Shown here in pieces: positions 50,101-58,417 of a DNA stretch of 64,000 nt; the first letter of the stretch is position 1; each line of letters opens with the position of its first letter. The position numbers and the translations under genes were made by a program. The stretch spans positions 1 to 64,000 of the forward strand of contig JAZRLR010000008.1 of the NCBI GenBank assembly GCA_045646965.1, written 5' to 3'. The notes below the pieces were generated by a model that saw nothing but the letters and a program-made list of their open reading frames with translations, made no database searches and was not told the origin of the DNA. The DNA is from HGM04593 sp045646965. GTDB lineage: Bacteria; Bacteroidota; Bacteroidia; Bacteroidales; Bacteroidaceae.

Positions 50101-51231
50101 GCCCGTATGGGTTATGTAATGCAGCTCCCCGCCGAGCTGAAGAACTACAGCTACTATGGCCGCGGCCCCTGGAACAACTACAACGACCGTTGCACAGCTG
50201 CTTTCGTTGAGCAGTACAACAGTACCGTAGCCGAGCAGTTTGTACACTTCCCCAAACCCCAGGATATGGGTAACCGCGAGGGTATCCGCTGGGCTGCTCT
50301 CACCAACGACGAGGGTAACGGTGTAATGTTTGTATCTACCGAGGGCCTCTCTGCTTCAGCTCTTCCCTGGAACGATGTAGAGCTCACAGAGGCTGCTCAC
50401 CCCTATCAGCTGCCTGCTTCGTCGGGTACTTGGTTGCACCTCGACAAGAAGGTGACAGGTCTTGGCGGTAACAGCTGCGGACAGGGTGGTCCTCTCAACC
50501 CCGACCGCGTTAAGGCCGGCGAGAACTCTGTAGGCTTCATTATGCGTCCTGTGGCTGCCGGCGAGTGCTGCAACGCAAAGGCAAAGGTTCTTGCTTCGGG
50601 TGCTGTGCCCGTGATGCTCTCACGCGACCTCCGCGGTGTAGTTACAATGAGCTGCAACAAAGAAAACGCCGAAATCTACTACAAGATAGGCAAGCGCGGC
50701 AAGGCTACCAAGTATACCGCTCCCGTGAATATGAGCAAGGGTGGTGACATCGTCGTTTGGGAGAAATCGGCTCCTGCGCTCACCGCTACATACAGCTATG
50801 CCGAGGTTACTTCAATCCCCGTGACCGTAGCATTCTGCTCAAGCCAGGAGACTGGCAACGAGGCTACCAAGATGGTCGATGGCGATCCCTCTACTATCTG
50901 GCACACAATGTACTCGGTTACAGTAGCCATCTATCCTCACTACATCGACTTCGATGCCAACGAGGAGGTTATGGTCAAGGGCTTCAAGTATCTCCCCCGT
51001 CAGGACGGCGGAAACAACGGTAATATCAAGGATTACTCTATACAGATAAGCAACGACCGCGAGAACTGGAGCGAGCCTGTAGTTAAGGGTACATTCGAGA
51101 ATAATTCAAAATTGCAGACAGTGCTCTTTGCAAAACCTGTGAAAGCACGTTATGTACGATTCAACGGTTTGAGCTCACAGAACGGTCAGGACTTCGGTTC
51201 GGGCGCAGAGTTTGAACTTATCAAGGAATAA
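47197..51231 (+). CDS. GH2 beta-galactosidase with C-terminal F5/8-type carbohydrate-binding domain
   Basis: 1344 residues from the ATG at 47197, where a signal peptide starts (MRKKIVSAFMAAFLMSAVSVGQ); the longer open frame from 47068 has no signal. The sugar-binding, Ig-like and TIM-barrel domains of GH2 follow, with acid/base E533 in SLGNEAGPG and nucleophile E596 in ISEYAHSMGN. The Bgal small-chain domain (YYGRGPWNNYNDRC) reaches to about 1150. A short chitobiase-like beta module is at about 1160-1205, and an F5/8 type C domain at about 1210-1344 (TKMVDGDPSTIWHT, YSIQISNDRENWSEP, ARYVRFNGL). It is an exported enzyme that probably cleaves beta-galactosides of host or plant glycans. No SusC/D genes flank it. 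Confidence 0.95.
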   Translation: MRKKIVSAFMAAFLMSAVSVGQGLKGFAYGDYSAPDGKEWEDPTRLSLNKEQPKGWFFTFDSEDDARKVLPEASEYYLSLDGTWSFNWVATPDERPADFFKTDFDASSWDKVQVPMNWNVYGLQPDGSQKYGTPIYVNQPVIFKHTVAVGDWKGGVMREPAKHHTTYKFRNEVGSYRRTFTVPANWDGREVYINFDGVDSFFYLWINGKYVGFSKNSRNLAAFNITKYLVEGENVVAVEVYRNSDASFLESQDMFRLPGIFRTVSLTSTNPVELRDIRVTTDLDAEYKDAVANIVVDVRNLGKKKAKGYSVKAQLYKNELYSDDNAIVEGASVTGAVAQLLAGATETSTLALAVENPAKWSAEQPNRYTLIVQLLDKKGKVVETASTYIGFREVEIRDTEAKDDEFGLAGRYYYLNGQPIKMKGVNRHENNVYRGHAVTREQMYNEVMLMLQGNINHVRNAHYPDAPYWYYLCDKYGIYLEDEANIESHEYYYGDASLSHVPEFCDAHVARVMEMAHATMNRPSVVIWSLGNEAGPGVNFVKAYEALKAFDASRPVQYERNNNIVDMGSNQYPSIGWTQYAVTGKAPIKYPFHISEYAHSMGNAVGNLKDYWDAMESTNFFMGGAIWDWVDQAFWKVDAKTGDKYLGYGGDFGDRPNDHTFCMNGIVFPDFSPKPQYWEVKKVYQNAGISLNDKGEIEIFNKRYFESLSDLDIKVSLWEDGKEIDARFVPDMAIAPRTKKSVKVDFGKELKADCEYFIKVQLLLKKDMPWAKRGYVQMDEQLPLKDAVKSIYIAEAAKGGKIKSAAEKVVINGKEVALRTLTGADNAFKIVFDETKGVLYNVVYNGTEVFAAGSEMKLGTYRAPVDNDNWAWSNWYTNGLYNLEDSVMSFVSNVNKDGSVVLQYTVRSQAKHPGRRVKLEDNNFEVVDDARELGENDFHFVSNRIYTIYPDGSVELNSAVTGNKNIDLARMGYVMQLPAELKNYSYYGRGPWNNYNDRCTAAFVEQYNSTVAEQFVHFPKPQDMGNREGIRWAALTNDEGNGVMFVSTEGLSASALPWNDVELTEAAHPYQLPASSGTWLHLDKKVTGLGGNSCGQGGPLNPDRVKAGENSVGFIMRPVAAGECCNAKAKVLASGAVPVMLSRDLRGVVTMSCNKENAEIYYKIGKRGKATKYTAPVNMSKGGDIVVWEKSAPALTATYSYAEVTSIPVTVAFCSSQETGNEATKMVDGDPSTIWHTMYSVTVAIYPHYIDFDANEEVMVKGFKYLPRQDGGNNGNIKDYSIQISNDRENWSEPVVKGTFENNSKLQTVLFAKPVKARYVRFNGLSSQNGQDFGSGAEFELIKE

Positions 51232-51239
51232 TTTCCGGG

Positions 51240-51265
51240 TGGTACGAGGGTGATACCTCGTACCA
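51240..51265 (+). terminator. hairpin after the beta-galactosidase gene
   Basis: TGGTACGAGG pairs with CCTCGTACCA across a 6-base loop, 8 bases after the stop. There is no T run, so termination may be partial, allowing read-through into rfbA. Confidence 0.5.
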
Positions 51266-51320
51266 TCACAATATTTGAGAGAAATCTCTGTTATATAGAT
51301 AACATTTAACCAATTATATT

Positions 51321-52223
51321 ATGAAAGGAATTGTGCTGGCAGGAGGCTCGGGTACACGTTTGTATCCCATTACAAAAGGTGTGAGCAAGCAGCTTCTGCC
51401 CATATATGACAAGCCTATGATATATTATCCCATTTCGGTGCTTATGCAGGCCGGAATAAGGGAGATTCTTATAATATCGACACCTGCCGACCTTCCCTCG
51501 TTCAAGAGGCTGCTGGGCGACGGCAGCGACTACGGCATACGTTTCGAGTATGCCGAGCAGCCCTCTCCCGACGGCCTTGCACAGGCATTTATAATAGGTG
51601 AGGAATTTATAGGCGACGATTCGGTGTGCCTTGTGCTCGGCGATAATATATTTCACGGAACGGGTTTCACCACACAGCTGAAGGAGGCGGTGCGTTCTGT
51701 GGAGGAGGAAAACAAAGCCACGGTATTCGGCTATTGGGTGGACGATCCCGAACGCTACGGCGTGGCCGAGTTTGACAAGGATGGCAATTGCCTCTCGATA
51801 GAGGAGAAGCCCGCCGTTCCCAAGTCGAACTATGCCGTTGTGGGGCTCTATTTCTATCCAAACAAGGTGGTAAAGGTGGCCAAGAGCATAAAACCATCGG
51901 CTCGTGGCGAGCTCGAGATAACTACTGTGAATCAGCGCTTCCTCTCCGACGGCGAGCTCAAGGTGCAGTCGTTGCAACGCGGCTTTGCGTGGCTCGACAC
52001 GGGCACACACGACTCCCTCGCCGAGGCCTCAATCTTTGTCGAGGTGATAGAGAAGCGTCAGGGATTGAAAATAGCCTGCCTCGAGGGTATAGCTTTCCGC
52101 AAGGGATGGATTACCGCAGAGCGTTTGCGTGAGATAGCTGCGCCTATGGCAAAGAATCAGTATGGACAATATTTGTTGAAAATTATAAAGGAGGTTGAGC
52201 GCACCGGTGCCAATATTTTTTAA
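51321..52223 (+). CDS. rfbA: glucose-1-phosphate thymidylyltransferase
   Basis: First step of dTDP-L-rhamnose synthesis: glucose 1-phosphate plus dTTP gives dTDP-glucose. The 300-residue protein has LAGGSGTRLYPITKGVSKQLLPIYDKPMIYYP near the N-terminus (nucleotide and Mg binding), LVLGDNIFHG, VEEKPAVPKSN, and AWLDTGTHDSL. Its stop overlaps the start of rfbC by one base. It is the first gene of the rfbACDB operon. Confidence 0.97.
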   Translation: MKGIVLAGGSGTRLYPITKGVSKQLLPIYDKPMIYYPISVLMQAGIREILIISTPADLPSFKRLLGDGSDYGIRFEYAEQPSPDGLAQAFIIGEEFIGDDSVCLVLGDNIFHGTGFTTQLKEAVRSVEEENKATVFGYWVDDPERYGVAEFDKDGNCLSIEEKPAVPKSNYAVVGLYFYPNKVVKVAKSIKPSARGELEITTVNQRFLSDGELKVQSLQRGFAWLDTGTHDSLAEASIFVEVIEKRQGLKIACLEGIAFRKGWITAERLREIAAPMAKNQYGQYLLKIIKEVERTGANIF

Positions 52224-52798
52224 TGGAGGTAATTAAGACAGATATAGAAGGGGTGGTTATAATAGAACCCCGCATTTTCAACGACGAGAGAGGATATTTC
52301 TATGAGTCCTTCTCGCAGAGGGAATTTGAGGAGAAGGTGTGCCGCACCGTCTTTGTGCAGGACAATCAGTCGAAGTCGTCGTGTGGCGTGCTTCGCGGAT
52401 TGCATTTTCAGAAACCGCCTCACGCGCAGAGCAAGCTCGTGCGTTGCATAAAAGGCGCCGTTCTCGACGTGGCGGTGGATATACGCAAGGGCTCGCCCAC
52501 ATACGGCAAATATGTCGCTGTGGAGCTCTCCGAGGAGAATCATCGTCAGTTCTTCATCCCTCGCGGCTTTGCACACGGCTTTGCCGTGCTCACCGATGAG
52601 GCTGTTTTTCAGTATAAATGTGACAATTTTTATAATAAGGAGAGCGAGGGTGCTATAGCGTGGGACGACAAGGAGCTTGCTATAGATTGGAAACTCGATA
52701 GCGAAAAGATAATACTCTCGGAAAAGGATAAGAATAACAAACCTCTTGCCGAGGCCGATTTCCTCTTCGATTATAATGTAGATTATTATGCAGAGTAA
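52223..52798 (+). CDS. rfbC: dTDP-4-dehydrorhamnose 3,5-epimerase
   Basis: Epimerises the keto sugar at C3 and C5. A 191-residue cupin with ERGYFYESFSQREF, CGVLRGLHFQKPPHAQSKLVRC (catalytic His in LHF), GKYVAVELSEENHRQFFIPRGFAHGFAVL. The length is usual for the family. It overlaps rfbA by one base and rfbD by 11 bases. Confidence 0.96.
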   Translation: MEVIKTDIEGVVIIEPRIFNDERGYFYESFSQREFEEKVCRTVFVQDNQSKSSCGVLRGLHFQKPPHAQSKLVRCIKGAVLDVAVDIRKGSPTYGKYVAVELSEENHRQFFIPRGFAHGFAVLTDEAVFQYKCDNFYNKESEGAIAWDDKELAIDWKLDSEKIILSEKDKNNKPLAEADFLFDYNVDYYAE

Positions 52799-53657
52799 AA
52801 GAATTTTGATAACAGGTGCCAACGGGCAGTTGGGTAACGAAATGCGCCGTCTGGGTGCTGTATCGCCCAATACTTATATATATACCGACGTCGCAGAGCT
52901 CGACATTACCGACGATGCGGCAGTGGAGCAGTTTGTGGCAGAGAACGGCGTGGATATCATAGTGAACTGCGCGGCATATACCAACGTAGACAAGGCCGAG
53001 AGCGACGAGGCTACAGCCGAGCTTATAAATGCCAAGGCGGTGGGTAACCTTGCCGCTGCAATAAAAAAGGTGGACGGAACGCTCTTTCACATCTCCACCG
53101 ACTATGTATTTGGCGACGAGGGTAACACTCCCCGCACCGAAGATATGCCGCTGAACCCCCTCGGGGTATATGGTCGCACCAAGCTACACGGCGAGCAGGC
53201 TATAGCGGCGTCGGGCTGTAAGGCGGTTGTGATACGCACGGCGTGGCTCTATTCGGAGTTTGGTAATAACTTCCTCAAGACAATGATGCGCCTCACAGCC
53301 GAGCGTAAGGTTCTCAAGGTGGTATTTGACCAAGTGGGAACACCCACCTATGCGGGCGACCTCGCTCTTGCCATCTTCTCAATCATTGAGGCTGATGTTT
53401 ACGCGGGCAACGAGGGCGTTTATCACTTCTCCAACGAGGGTGTCTGCTCGTGGTACGACTTTGCCACAGAAATCGCAGCTGCGGCAGGTAACGATTGTCG
53501 TGTACAGCCTTGTCACAGCAGTGAGTTCCCCTCGCCTGTGAAGCGTCCTGCATACTCTGTGCTCGACAAGACAAAGATAAAAGAGACTTTCGGCATAGAA
53601 ATTCCCCATTGGCGCGATTCAATGATATACTGTGTTAAACGACTGAAAAAACAATGA
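52788..53657 (+). CDS. rfbD: dTDP-4-dehydrorhamnose reductase
   Basis: Last step of dTDP-L-rhamnose synthesis, with NAD(P)H. The 289-residue short-chain dehydrogenase has LITGANGQLGNEM (8-16), the catalytic region ISTDYVFG, YGRTKLHGE (Tyr and Lys), and FDQVGTPTYAGDLA. Its start lies 11 bases inside rfbC. rfbB follows after one base. Confidence 0.95.
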   Translation: MQSKRILITGANGQLGNEMRRLGAVSPNTYIYTDVAELDITDDAAVEQFVAENGVDIIVNCAAYTNVDKAESDEATAELINAKAVGNLAAAIKKVDGTLFHISTDYVFGDEGNTPRTEDMPLNPLGVYGRTKLHGEQAIAASGCKAVVIRTAWLYSEFGNNFLKTMMRLTAERKVLKVVFDQVGTPTYAGDLALAIFSIIEADVYAGNEGVYHFSNEGVCSWYDFATEIAAAAGNDCRVQPCHSSEFPSPVKRPAYSVLDKTKIKETFGIEIPHWRDSMIYCVKRLKKQ

Positions 53658-53658
53658 T

Positions 53659-54795
53659 ATGAAACGTAATATTATAGTTACCGGCGGAGCCGGATTCATA
53701 GGCTCGCACGTTGTGCGTCTGCTGGTGAACAAATATCCTCACTACCACATAATAAATGTGGACAAACTCACTTATGCAGGCAATCTCGCAAACCTCAAGG
53801 ATATAGAGGATAAGCCCAATTACACCTTCTTCAAAGGTGATATTTGCGACTTCGACGCAATGTATAACCTTATGGTTAGCAATAAAGTAGATGGCGTGAT
53901 ACACCTTGCCGCCGAGAGCCACGTGGATCGCTCTATAAAAGATCCCTTTACATTTGCCCGAACAAATGTAATGGGTACTCTCTCGCTTTTGCAGGCCGCA
54001 AAGCTCTATTGGGAGTCGTTGCCCGAGAAGTACGAGGGAAAGCGTTTCTATCACATCTCTACCGATGAGGTGTATGGTGCGCTCGAGCTCTCTCACCCCG
54101 AGGGCGTGGAGCCTCCCTTTACCACAACGGCCTCTTCGGGAGAGCACCATTTGGCCTATGGTACCGACTTTTTCTACGAGACAACAAAGTATAACCCCCA
54201 CAGCCCCTATTCGGCGTCAAAGGCGAGCAGCGACCACTTCGTGAGAGCTTTCCACGACACATACGGCCTGCCTACGGTGGTTACAAACTGCTCAAACAAC
54301 TACGGCCCTTATCAGTTCCCCGAGAAACTCATTCCGCTGTTTATAAATAATATACGCCATCGCAAGCCGTTGCCCGTGTATGGTAAGGGAGAGAATGTGC
54401 GCGACTGGCTTTATGTCGAAGACCACGCTCGTGCCATTGACCTTATTTTCCACGAGGGCAAGGTGGCCGACACTTATAATATAGGTGGTTTCAACGAGTG
54501 GAAGAATATAGATATAATTAAGGTGATTATAAAAACCGTGGACCGTCTGCTTGGTAACCCCGATGGACATTCGCTCGACCTCATTACCTTTGTGACAGAC
54601 CGCGCAGGACACGATATGCGTTATGCGATAGATTCCACAAAATTGCAGAAGGAGCTTGGCTGGGAGCCGAGCCTGCAGTTCGAGGAGGGCATAGAAAAGA
54701 CTGTGCGCTGGTATCTCGACAATCAGGAGTGGATGGATAATATCACAAGCGGCGAGTACGAGAAGTACTACGACGATATGTACAAGAACCGCTGA
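53659..54795 (+). CDS. rfbB: dTDP-glucose 4,6-dehydratase
   Basis: Forms dTDP-4-keto-6-deoxyglucose, the second step of the pathway. The 378-residue protein has VTGGAGFIGSHVV (7-19), HLAAESHVDRS, ISTDEVYGALE (the catalytic TDE), YSASKASSDHFVRAF (YxxxK), NCSNNYGPYQFPEKLIP. It completes the four-gene operon, which ends in a strong terminator. Confidence 0.97.
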   Translation: MKRNIIVTGGAGFIGSHVVRLLVNKYPHYHIINVDKLTYAGNLANLKDIEDKPNYTFFKGDICDFDAMYNLMVSNKVDGVIHLAAESHVDRSIKDPFTFARTNVMGTLSLLQAAKLYWESLPEKYEGKRFYHISTDEVYGALELSHPEGVEPPFTTTASSGEHHLAYGTDFFYETTKYNPHSPYSASKASSDHFVRAFHDTYGLPTVVTNCSNNYGPYQFPEKLIPLFINNIRHRKPLPVYGKGENVRDWLYVEDHARAIDLIFHEGKVADTYNIGGFNEWKNIDIIKVIIKTVDRLLGNPDGHSLDLITFVTDRAGHDMRYAIDSTKLQKELGWEPSLQFEEGIEKTVRWYLDNQEWMDNITSGEYEKYYDDMYKNR

Positions 54796-54807
54796 TGAGG
54801 CTCTCGT

Positions 54808-54848
54808 ATACAATTAAAGCTCGCCTTTATGGCGAGCTTTAATTGTAT
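54808..54848. terminator. bidirectional terminator after rfbB
   Basis: ATACAATTAAAGCTCGCC pairs with GGCGAGCTTTAATTGTAT (18 bp, 5-base loop). It separates rfbB from the convergent PorT-like gene. Confidence 0.88.
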
Positions 54849-54862
54849 TAAGTATTTCGTGT

Positions 54863-55543
54863 TTAGAAGAGTCTTATCTGATAACCCAGACGCACGGTTA
54901 TGGTCTGGTTGGCCGAACGGCCGAAATCGTCGAGCTTTGAGTTGCCATAGATGTCGCTCAAACCATAGTAGTAGCGCCCCTCGACAAAGAAATTACCGGC
55001 TTTGGTCTTCAGTTCGAGACCTGCGCCGCCTGTTATGCCATACTCGAAATTCTTTTCTACAGCCTTGCCGTAAACAGGGCGTATCGATTCGGGACGGCTT
55101 GCGGGGTCGAGCCCTCCGCCCATCTGCTCATCCTCGCCAAGGAAGAAACCTACCTGCGGGCCGAGGTTTATGAAGAACTGCAGGCCGCGTGGCTCCTGTC
55201 CCCACGAGAGGTGAGCCATAAAAGGTACTTCTATGTAGTTGAGTGTGCGTGTGTAGGTGTAGGGCAGTTCCTTGTCGAACTCCTCTTCCCATCCGCGCTG
55301 CGAGAAGTTTACCTCGAGCTGTGCGGCACATATCATACTGAAATATTTCTCGCTGGTATATCTTATGTTTACGCCGCCATTTATGCCGTCGAGCAGTTTC
55401 TGGCGTATCTTGGGCTGCACATCGAGTTTGCTCAAATTCATACCTCCCGCGACGCCCACCTCAAGGATGTGACGGGGCTGTTCTATCTGCGCAAATGCAG
55501 TGGCTGCCACAAAAGCGAGTATTATGGTTGCGATGCGTCTCAT
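54863..55543 (-). CDS. PorT-family outer-membrane beta-barrel protein
   Basis: A 226-residue protein with a signal peptide (1-18, AATAFAQ) and beta segments rich in alternating aromatics (LEVGVAGGMNLSKL, GINGGVNIRYTSEKYFSM, LQFFINLGPQVGFFLGE, GITGGAGLELKTKAGNFFVEGRYYYGLSDIY), ending in YQIRLF. This is the pattern of small Bacteroidota barrels in the PorT/OmpW-like group. Proteins called PorT in type IX secretion belong to this fold, but fold alone does not show that role here. It overlaps the LysM gene by 4 bases. Confidence 0.82.
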   Translation of the reverse strand: MRRIATIILAFVAATAFAQIEQPRHILEVGVAGGMNLSKLDVQPKIRQKLLDGINGGVNIRYTSEKYFSMICAAQLEVNFSQRGWEEEFDKELPYTYTRTLNYIEVPFMAHLSWGQEPRGLQFFINLGPQVGFFLGEDEQMGGGLDPASRPESIRPVYGKAVEKNFEYGITGGAGLELKTKAGNFFVEGRYYYGLSDIYGNSKLDDFGRSANQTITVRLGYQIRLF

Positions 55544-57426
55544 TTGTCAAAATCTATTTTTTCTATGTTGTACTCGGGGGTGTAGTGAACGAAGTATATC
55601 TTCTTGTTTACCATACCTCCCCAGTTGTTTACACGCTCAAACTTGAAGCCTGTCTGCACGGGCTTGAATGTCACCTGGTTTATTCTGTTTGGCAGTTCCT
55701 TGCCGAATTTTGCCGTTGCAAGCAGGAAGGCGTAGCCTGTGTCGTAGCCCAGCATTCCGTAGCGCGGGTATATGTTCTGCAGGTTGCGGTCGTACCAGCG
55801 TGCATATTCGTCTTGGAATTTTGCAGCCTCGGGTAGTGAGTAGTGGCTGAAGAACGAGGCGTAGAAATATGTGTCGGCCTCGTACATCTGTGCGCGCATA
55901 TCGTTGGCGTATATCTGCCACTCGGGGTAGCCGAAGAGCTTGAACTTGGGCAGTGCAAGGGTGTCGTTCTTTAACAGGATGAGCGAGGGGACGATGGTCG
56001 AGAGAGTGCTCGCGCTCGATGATATGGGGATGAAGATATTCTCTTTCTCCTCGTCGAGTGCCGAACGTATGGCGGCAAGGGTGAGCGAGTCGCCCTCCTG
56101 TTTTACAAGCGCTCCGGTTGTCTCGGTTATGGTCTCCATTCTCATTGTAGAGAAGGGTATCTCCTTTTGCTTGAGGCCGTCGGTAAGTGCCGCGATGAAC
56201 TCTTTTTTGTTACTTGCTGTGCTATCCTCTACAAAGATTACATTTGCGTTGGGGAATTTCTGCGAGAAGTGGTCGATTACCTCGGAGAAGAAATAGGACT
56301 GCATCGTGTTCACTATATATACCATCGGGTTGCGGAATATCTCGTCTTCCTTTGATGTGAAAGGTATCACAAGCGGAATCTCTTTCTCCTGTGCAAACTT
56401 TGCGAGCTGTTTGTTGTGCGAGGGGTAAAGCGCACCTATGATAAGGTCCATATTGTCGAGTGCGCCGCTCTGCAATAGGTTGTCGAGACTGTTGCTTTCG
56501 CGTCCCGAGTCGAATGTGTTTATCTCAAATGAGTAGCCATATTTCTTCAACTTCTCGGTTGCCATAAGAAGTCCCTGATAATATTCCACCATACGGCCCT
56601 GCTCGTTGGGCGAGTAGCTGTCGAGAAGGAAGGGGAGTACCACGGCTACACGGGTGCAATCCTGCGGTGTGAGTGCGGCTATGGAGTCTTTCTTCTCCTC
56701 AATCTGTGTGAAAATCTCCTGGTTTGTTATCTCTATAACCTTTTGGGGCTCTGTAACTTTGGGAGCGGGGAATGGTATGTTGAGAATTGTTTTCTTCTTG
56801 AGCTTTTTCTTTTTGGAGAGTTCGGGGTTGGCAGCGTAGAACTCTTCCTCGGTAATTCCGTACTGACGGCAAATGCCGTATACGGTTTCGCCCTTCTCCA
56901 CTTTGTGAGTGGTGCGTATCTCCTGCACTTTCTCAATCTCTTTTTTCTCCTCGACGGGTGTTACGGGGAAAACCTTGGCTTTCTTGCTCACTGGTATCAT
57001 AATAACCTCTCCCGCACGAAAATTCGATATAGAGAGACCGGGGTTTGCCTCGCATATTTCGAGAGGTGTCACGTTGTAGTGTTTACCCAAACGGTATAGT
57101 GTCTCGCCGGGTTGTATAGTGTGGTAACGTGTCTCCTTGTCGTCGCTTGCGGGTGTTGCGGCAACGGTTACTGTGACGGGTGTGGCCGCCAGCACTTGCG
57201 GTGCAGCCTGCGGTATGCGCAGCTGTTGTCCCACAGAAATCTTAACCTCGCAGCCCGGGTTGAGGTCGATAATCTCCTGTATGCTCTTTTGGTACATACG
57301 TGAAATGGAGTAGAGCGTTTGTCCTTTGCTCACTGTGTGAATGAAATGGTTGCTGTTCTGCGCAAAAAGCCCTGCGCCCGTGAGTAGCGCGAGTGACAGG
57401 ATTATCGTTCTTAAATATCTTTTCAT
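55540..57426 (-). CDS. LysM-repeat protein with a periplasmic-binding-protein-like domain
   Basis: 628 residues from the ATG at 57426; the open frame to 57483 is not used if the TATCTTCG box at 57471 is the promoter. It has a signal peptide (1-22, AGLFAQN) and three LysM repeats (about 28-70 HTVSKGQTLYSISRMY, 100-142 HTIQPGETLYRLGKHY, 174-216 HKVEKGETVYGICRQY), which bind peptidoglycan. A type I periplasmic-binding fold follows at about 245-600 (VAVVLPFLLDSY, LIIGALYPSHNKQLAKFA). It probably anchors at the cell wall; the ligand is unknown. It overlaps the PorT-like gene by 4 bases. Confidence 0.88.
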   Translation of the reverse strand: MKRYLRTIILSLALLTGAGLFAQNSNHFIHTVSKGQTLYSISRMYQKSIQEIIDLNPGCEVKISVGQQLRIPQAAPQVLAATPVTVTVAATPASDDKETRYHTIQPGETLYRLGKHYNVTPLEICEANPGLSISNFRAGEVIMIPVSKKAKVFPVTPVEEKKEIEKVQEIRTTHKVEKGETVYGICRQYGITEEEFYAANPELSKKKKLKKKTILNIPFPAPKVTEPQKVIEITNQEIFTQIEEKKDSIAALTPQDCTRVAVVLPFLLDSYSPNEQGRMVEYYQGLLMATEKLKKYGYSFEINTFDSGRESNSLDNLLQSGALDNMDLIIGALYPSHNKQLAKFAQEKEIPLVIPFTSKEDEIFRNPMVYIVNTMQSYFFSEVIDHFSQKFPNANVIFVEDSTASNKKEFIAALTDGLKQKEIPFSTMRMETITETTGALVKQEGDSLTLAAIRSALDEEKENIFIPISSSASTLSTIVPSLILLKNDTLALPKFKLFGYPEWQIYANDMRAQMYEADTYFYASFFSHYSLPEAAKFQDEYARWYDRNLQNIYPRYGMLGYDTGYAFLLATAKFGKELPNRINQVTFKPVQTGFKFERVNNWGGMVNKKIYFVHYTPEYNIEKIDFDK

Positions 57427-57470
57427 AATAGCTCTTTTTCCCTTGCGGGGTGTATGTGCAAATTTCCTTG

Positions 57471-57478
57471 CGAAGATA
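57471..57478 (-). promoter_or_regulatory. -7-like box of the LysM gene
   Basis: TATCTTCG on the minus strand, one base off TAnnTTTG, 45 bases upstream of the start at 57426. Confidence 0.4.
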
Positions 57479-57588
57479 CGCAATATTAACCAAAAAAACC
57501 GAAAACCTGCCTATAAATATATATTTAAAATATAAATGAAAGCGCGTTTGCGAGGAGCAGCTGTTTTTTAGCTCTTTTTTACCCTTTT

Positions 57589-57622
57589 TTTGTGAGAATT
57601 TCGCTATTAAAGATTATTTTTG
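57589..57622 (+). promoter_or_regulatory. possible promoter of the sorting-domain protein and uvrA
   Basis: TTTG (57589-57592), 22 bases, TATTTTTG (57615-57622). The spacing is 2-3 bases longer than ideal. The start codon is at 57669. Confidence 0.45.
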
Positions 57623-57668
57623 CTGATTAATGGCGGGGTGCGCTCTGCCGATAAATTGAAGATATAGT

Positions 57669-58406
57669 ATGAGACACTTTTTTTTGACAATTCTGCTTTT
57701 TGTGATGTCGGCGATAAGCACAGGCTCGCTTGCGCAGGCACAGGACATAGATATCCCCACCCCGGAGGTGCGCATTACCACAGCCGACGGCATAACCGAG
57801 CTTGCTCCCGGTGACGAGTACTCGGGTGAGGCACCCCTCACGGTGCAGCTCACCGCAGGTGCTGACGAGCAGGCGGGTTTCACTCTTGTGTGCAGTTGGG
57901 AGTTCACCCGCGAGGGCGAGCTCAAGCCCTTCCTCATCCGCTACGATGCCGATGTGGAGTATGTCCTGCGCGAGAGCGGCACCATAATAATTCAGCCAAA
58001 GATTGTCTACACAAGCAGCTCTAACCCCGAGATTGTGTGGGAGTTTGGCACCGAGGATTTTGAGCCTTTTCGCATAGTGCTTGCCGAGTCGGGCATAGAG
58101 GTGCCTAACGCATTCTCGCCCAACGGCGACGGTATAAACGACTATTTTAATGTATATAACGTGAAGTCGATAGTTGAATTCAACGCGGCGATATATAACC
58201 GTTGGGGGCAGCAGCTGTATAGCTGGGGTATCGACGAGATAAACTGCGAGTCGTGTGGCTGGGACGGTACATACAAAGGCTCTCCCGTGAAAGACGGTGT
58301 CTATTTCGTGGTTGTGACGGCGAAGGGCGCCGACGGCGTGAAATATGAGTTCCGACGCGATGTGAATCTGTTGCGCGGATACACAGAGAATGGTACTAAC
58401 CCCTAA
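57669..58406 (+). CDS. secreted protein with type B gliding-motility C-terminal (CHU_C) domain
   Basis: A 245-residue protein with a signal peptide (1-24, TGSLAQAQ), a PKD-like beta domain (about 40-140: GDEYSGEAPLTVQLTAGA, VCSWEFTREG) and a C-terminal CHU_C domain (about 148-235: VPNAFSPNGDGINDYF, YNRWGQQLYSW, WDGTYKGSPVKDGVYFVVV). This C-terminal domain is the type B signal used by type IX secretion. The protein is small for a type B cargo. It is 11 bases upstream of uvrA. Confidence 0.88.
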   Translation: MRHFFLTILLFVMSAISTGSLAQAQDIDIPTPEVRITTADGITELAPGDEYSGEAPLTVQLTAGADEQAGFTLVCSWEFTREGELKPFLIRYDADVEYVLRESGTIIIQPKIVYTSSSNPEIVWEFGTEDFEPFRIVLAESGIEVPNAFSPNGDGINDYFNVYNVKSIVEFNAAIYNRWGQQLYSWGIDEINCESCGWDGTYKGSPVKDGVYFVVVTAKGADGVKYEFRRDVNLLRGYTENGTNP

Positions 58407-58417
58407 ATTTTTGAGCA

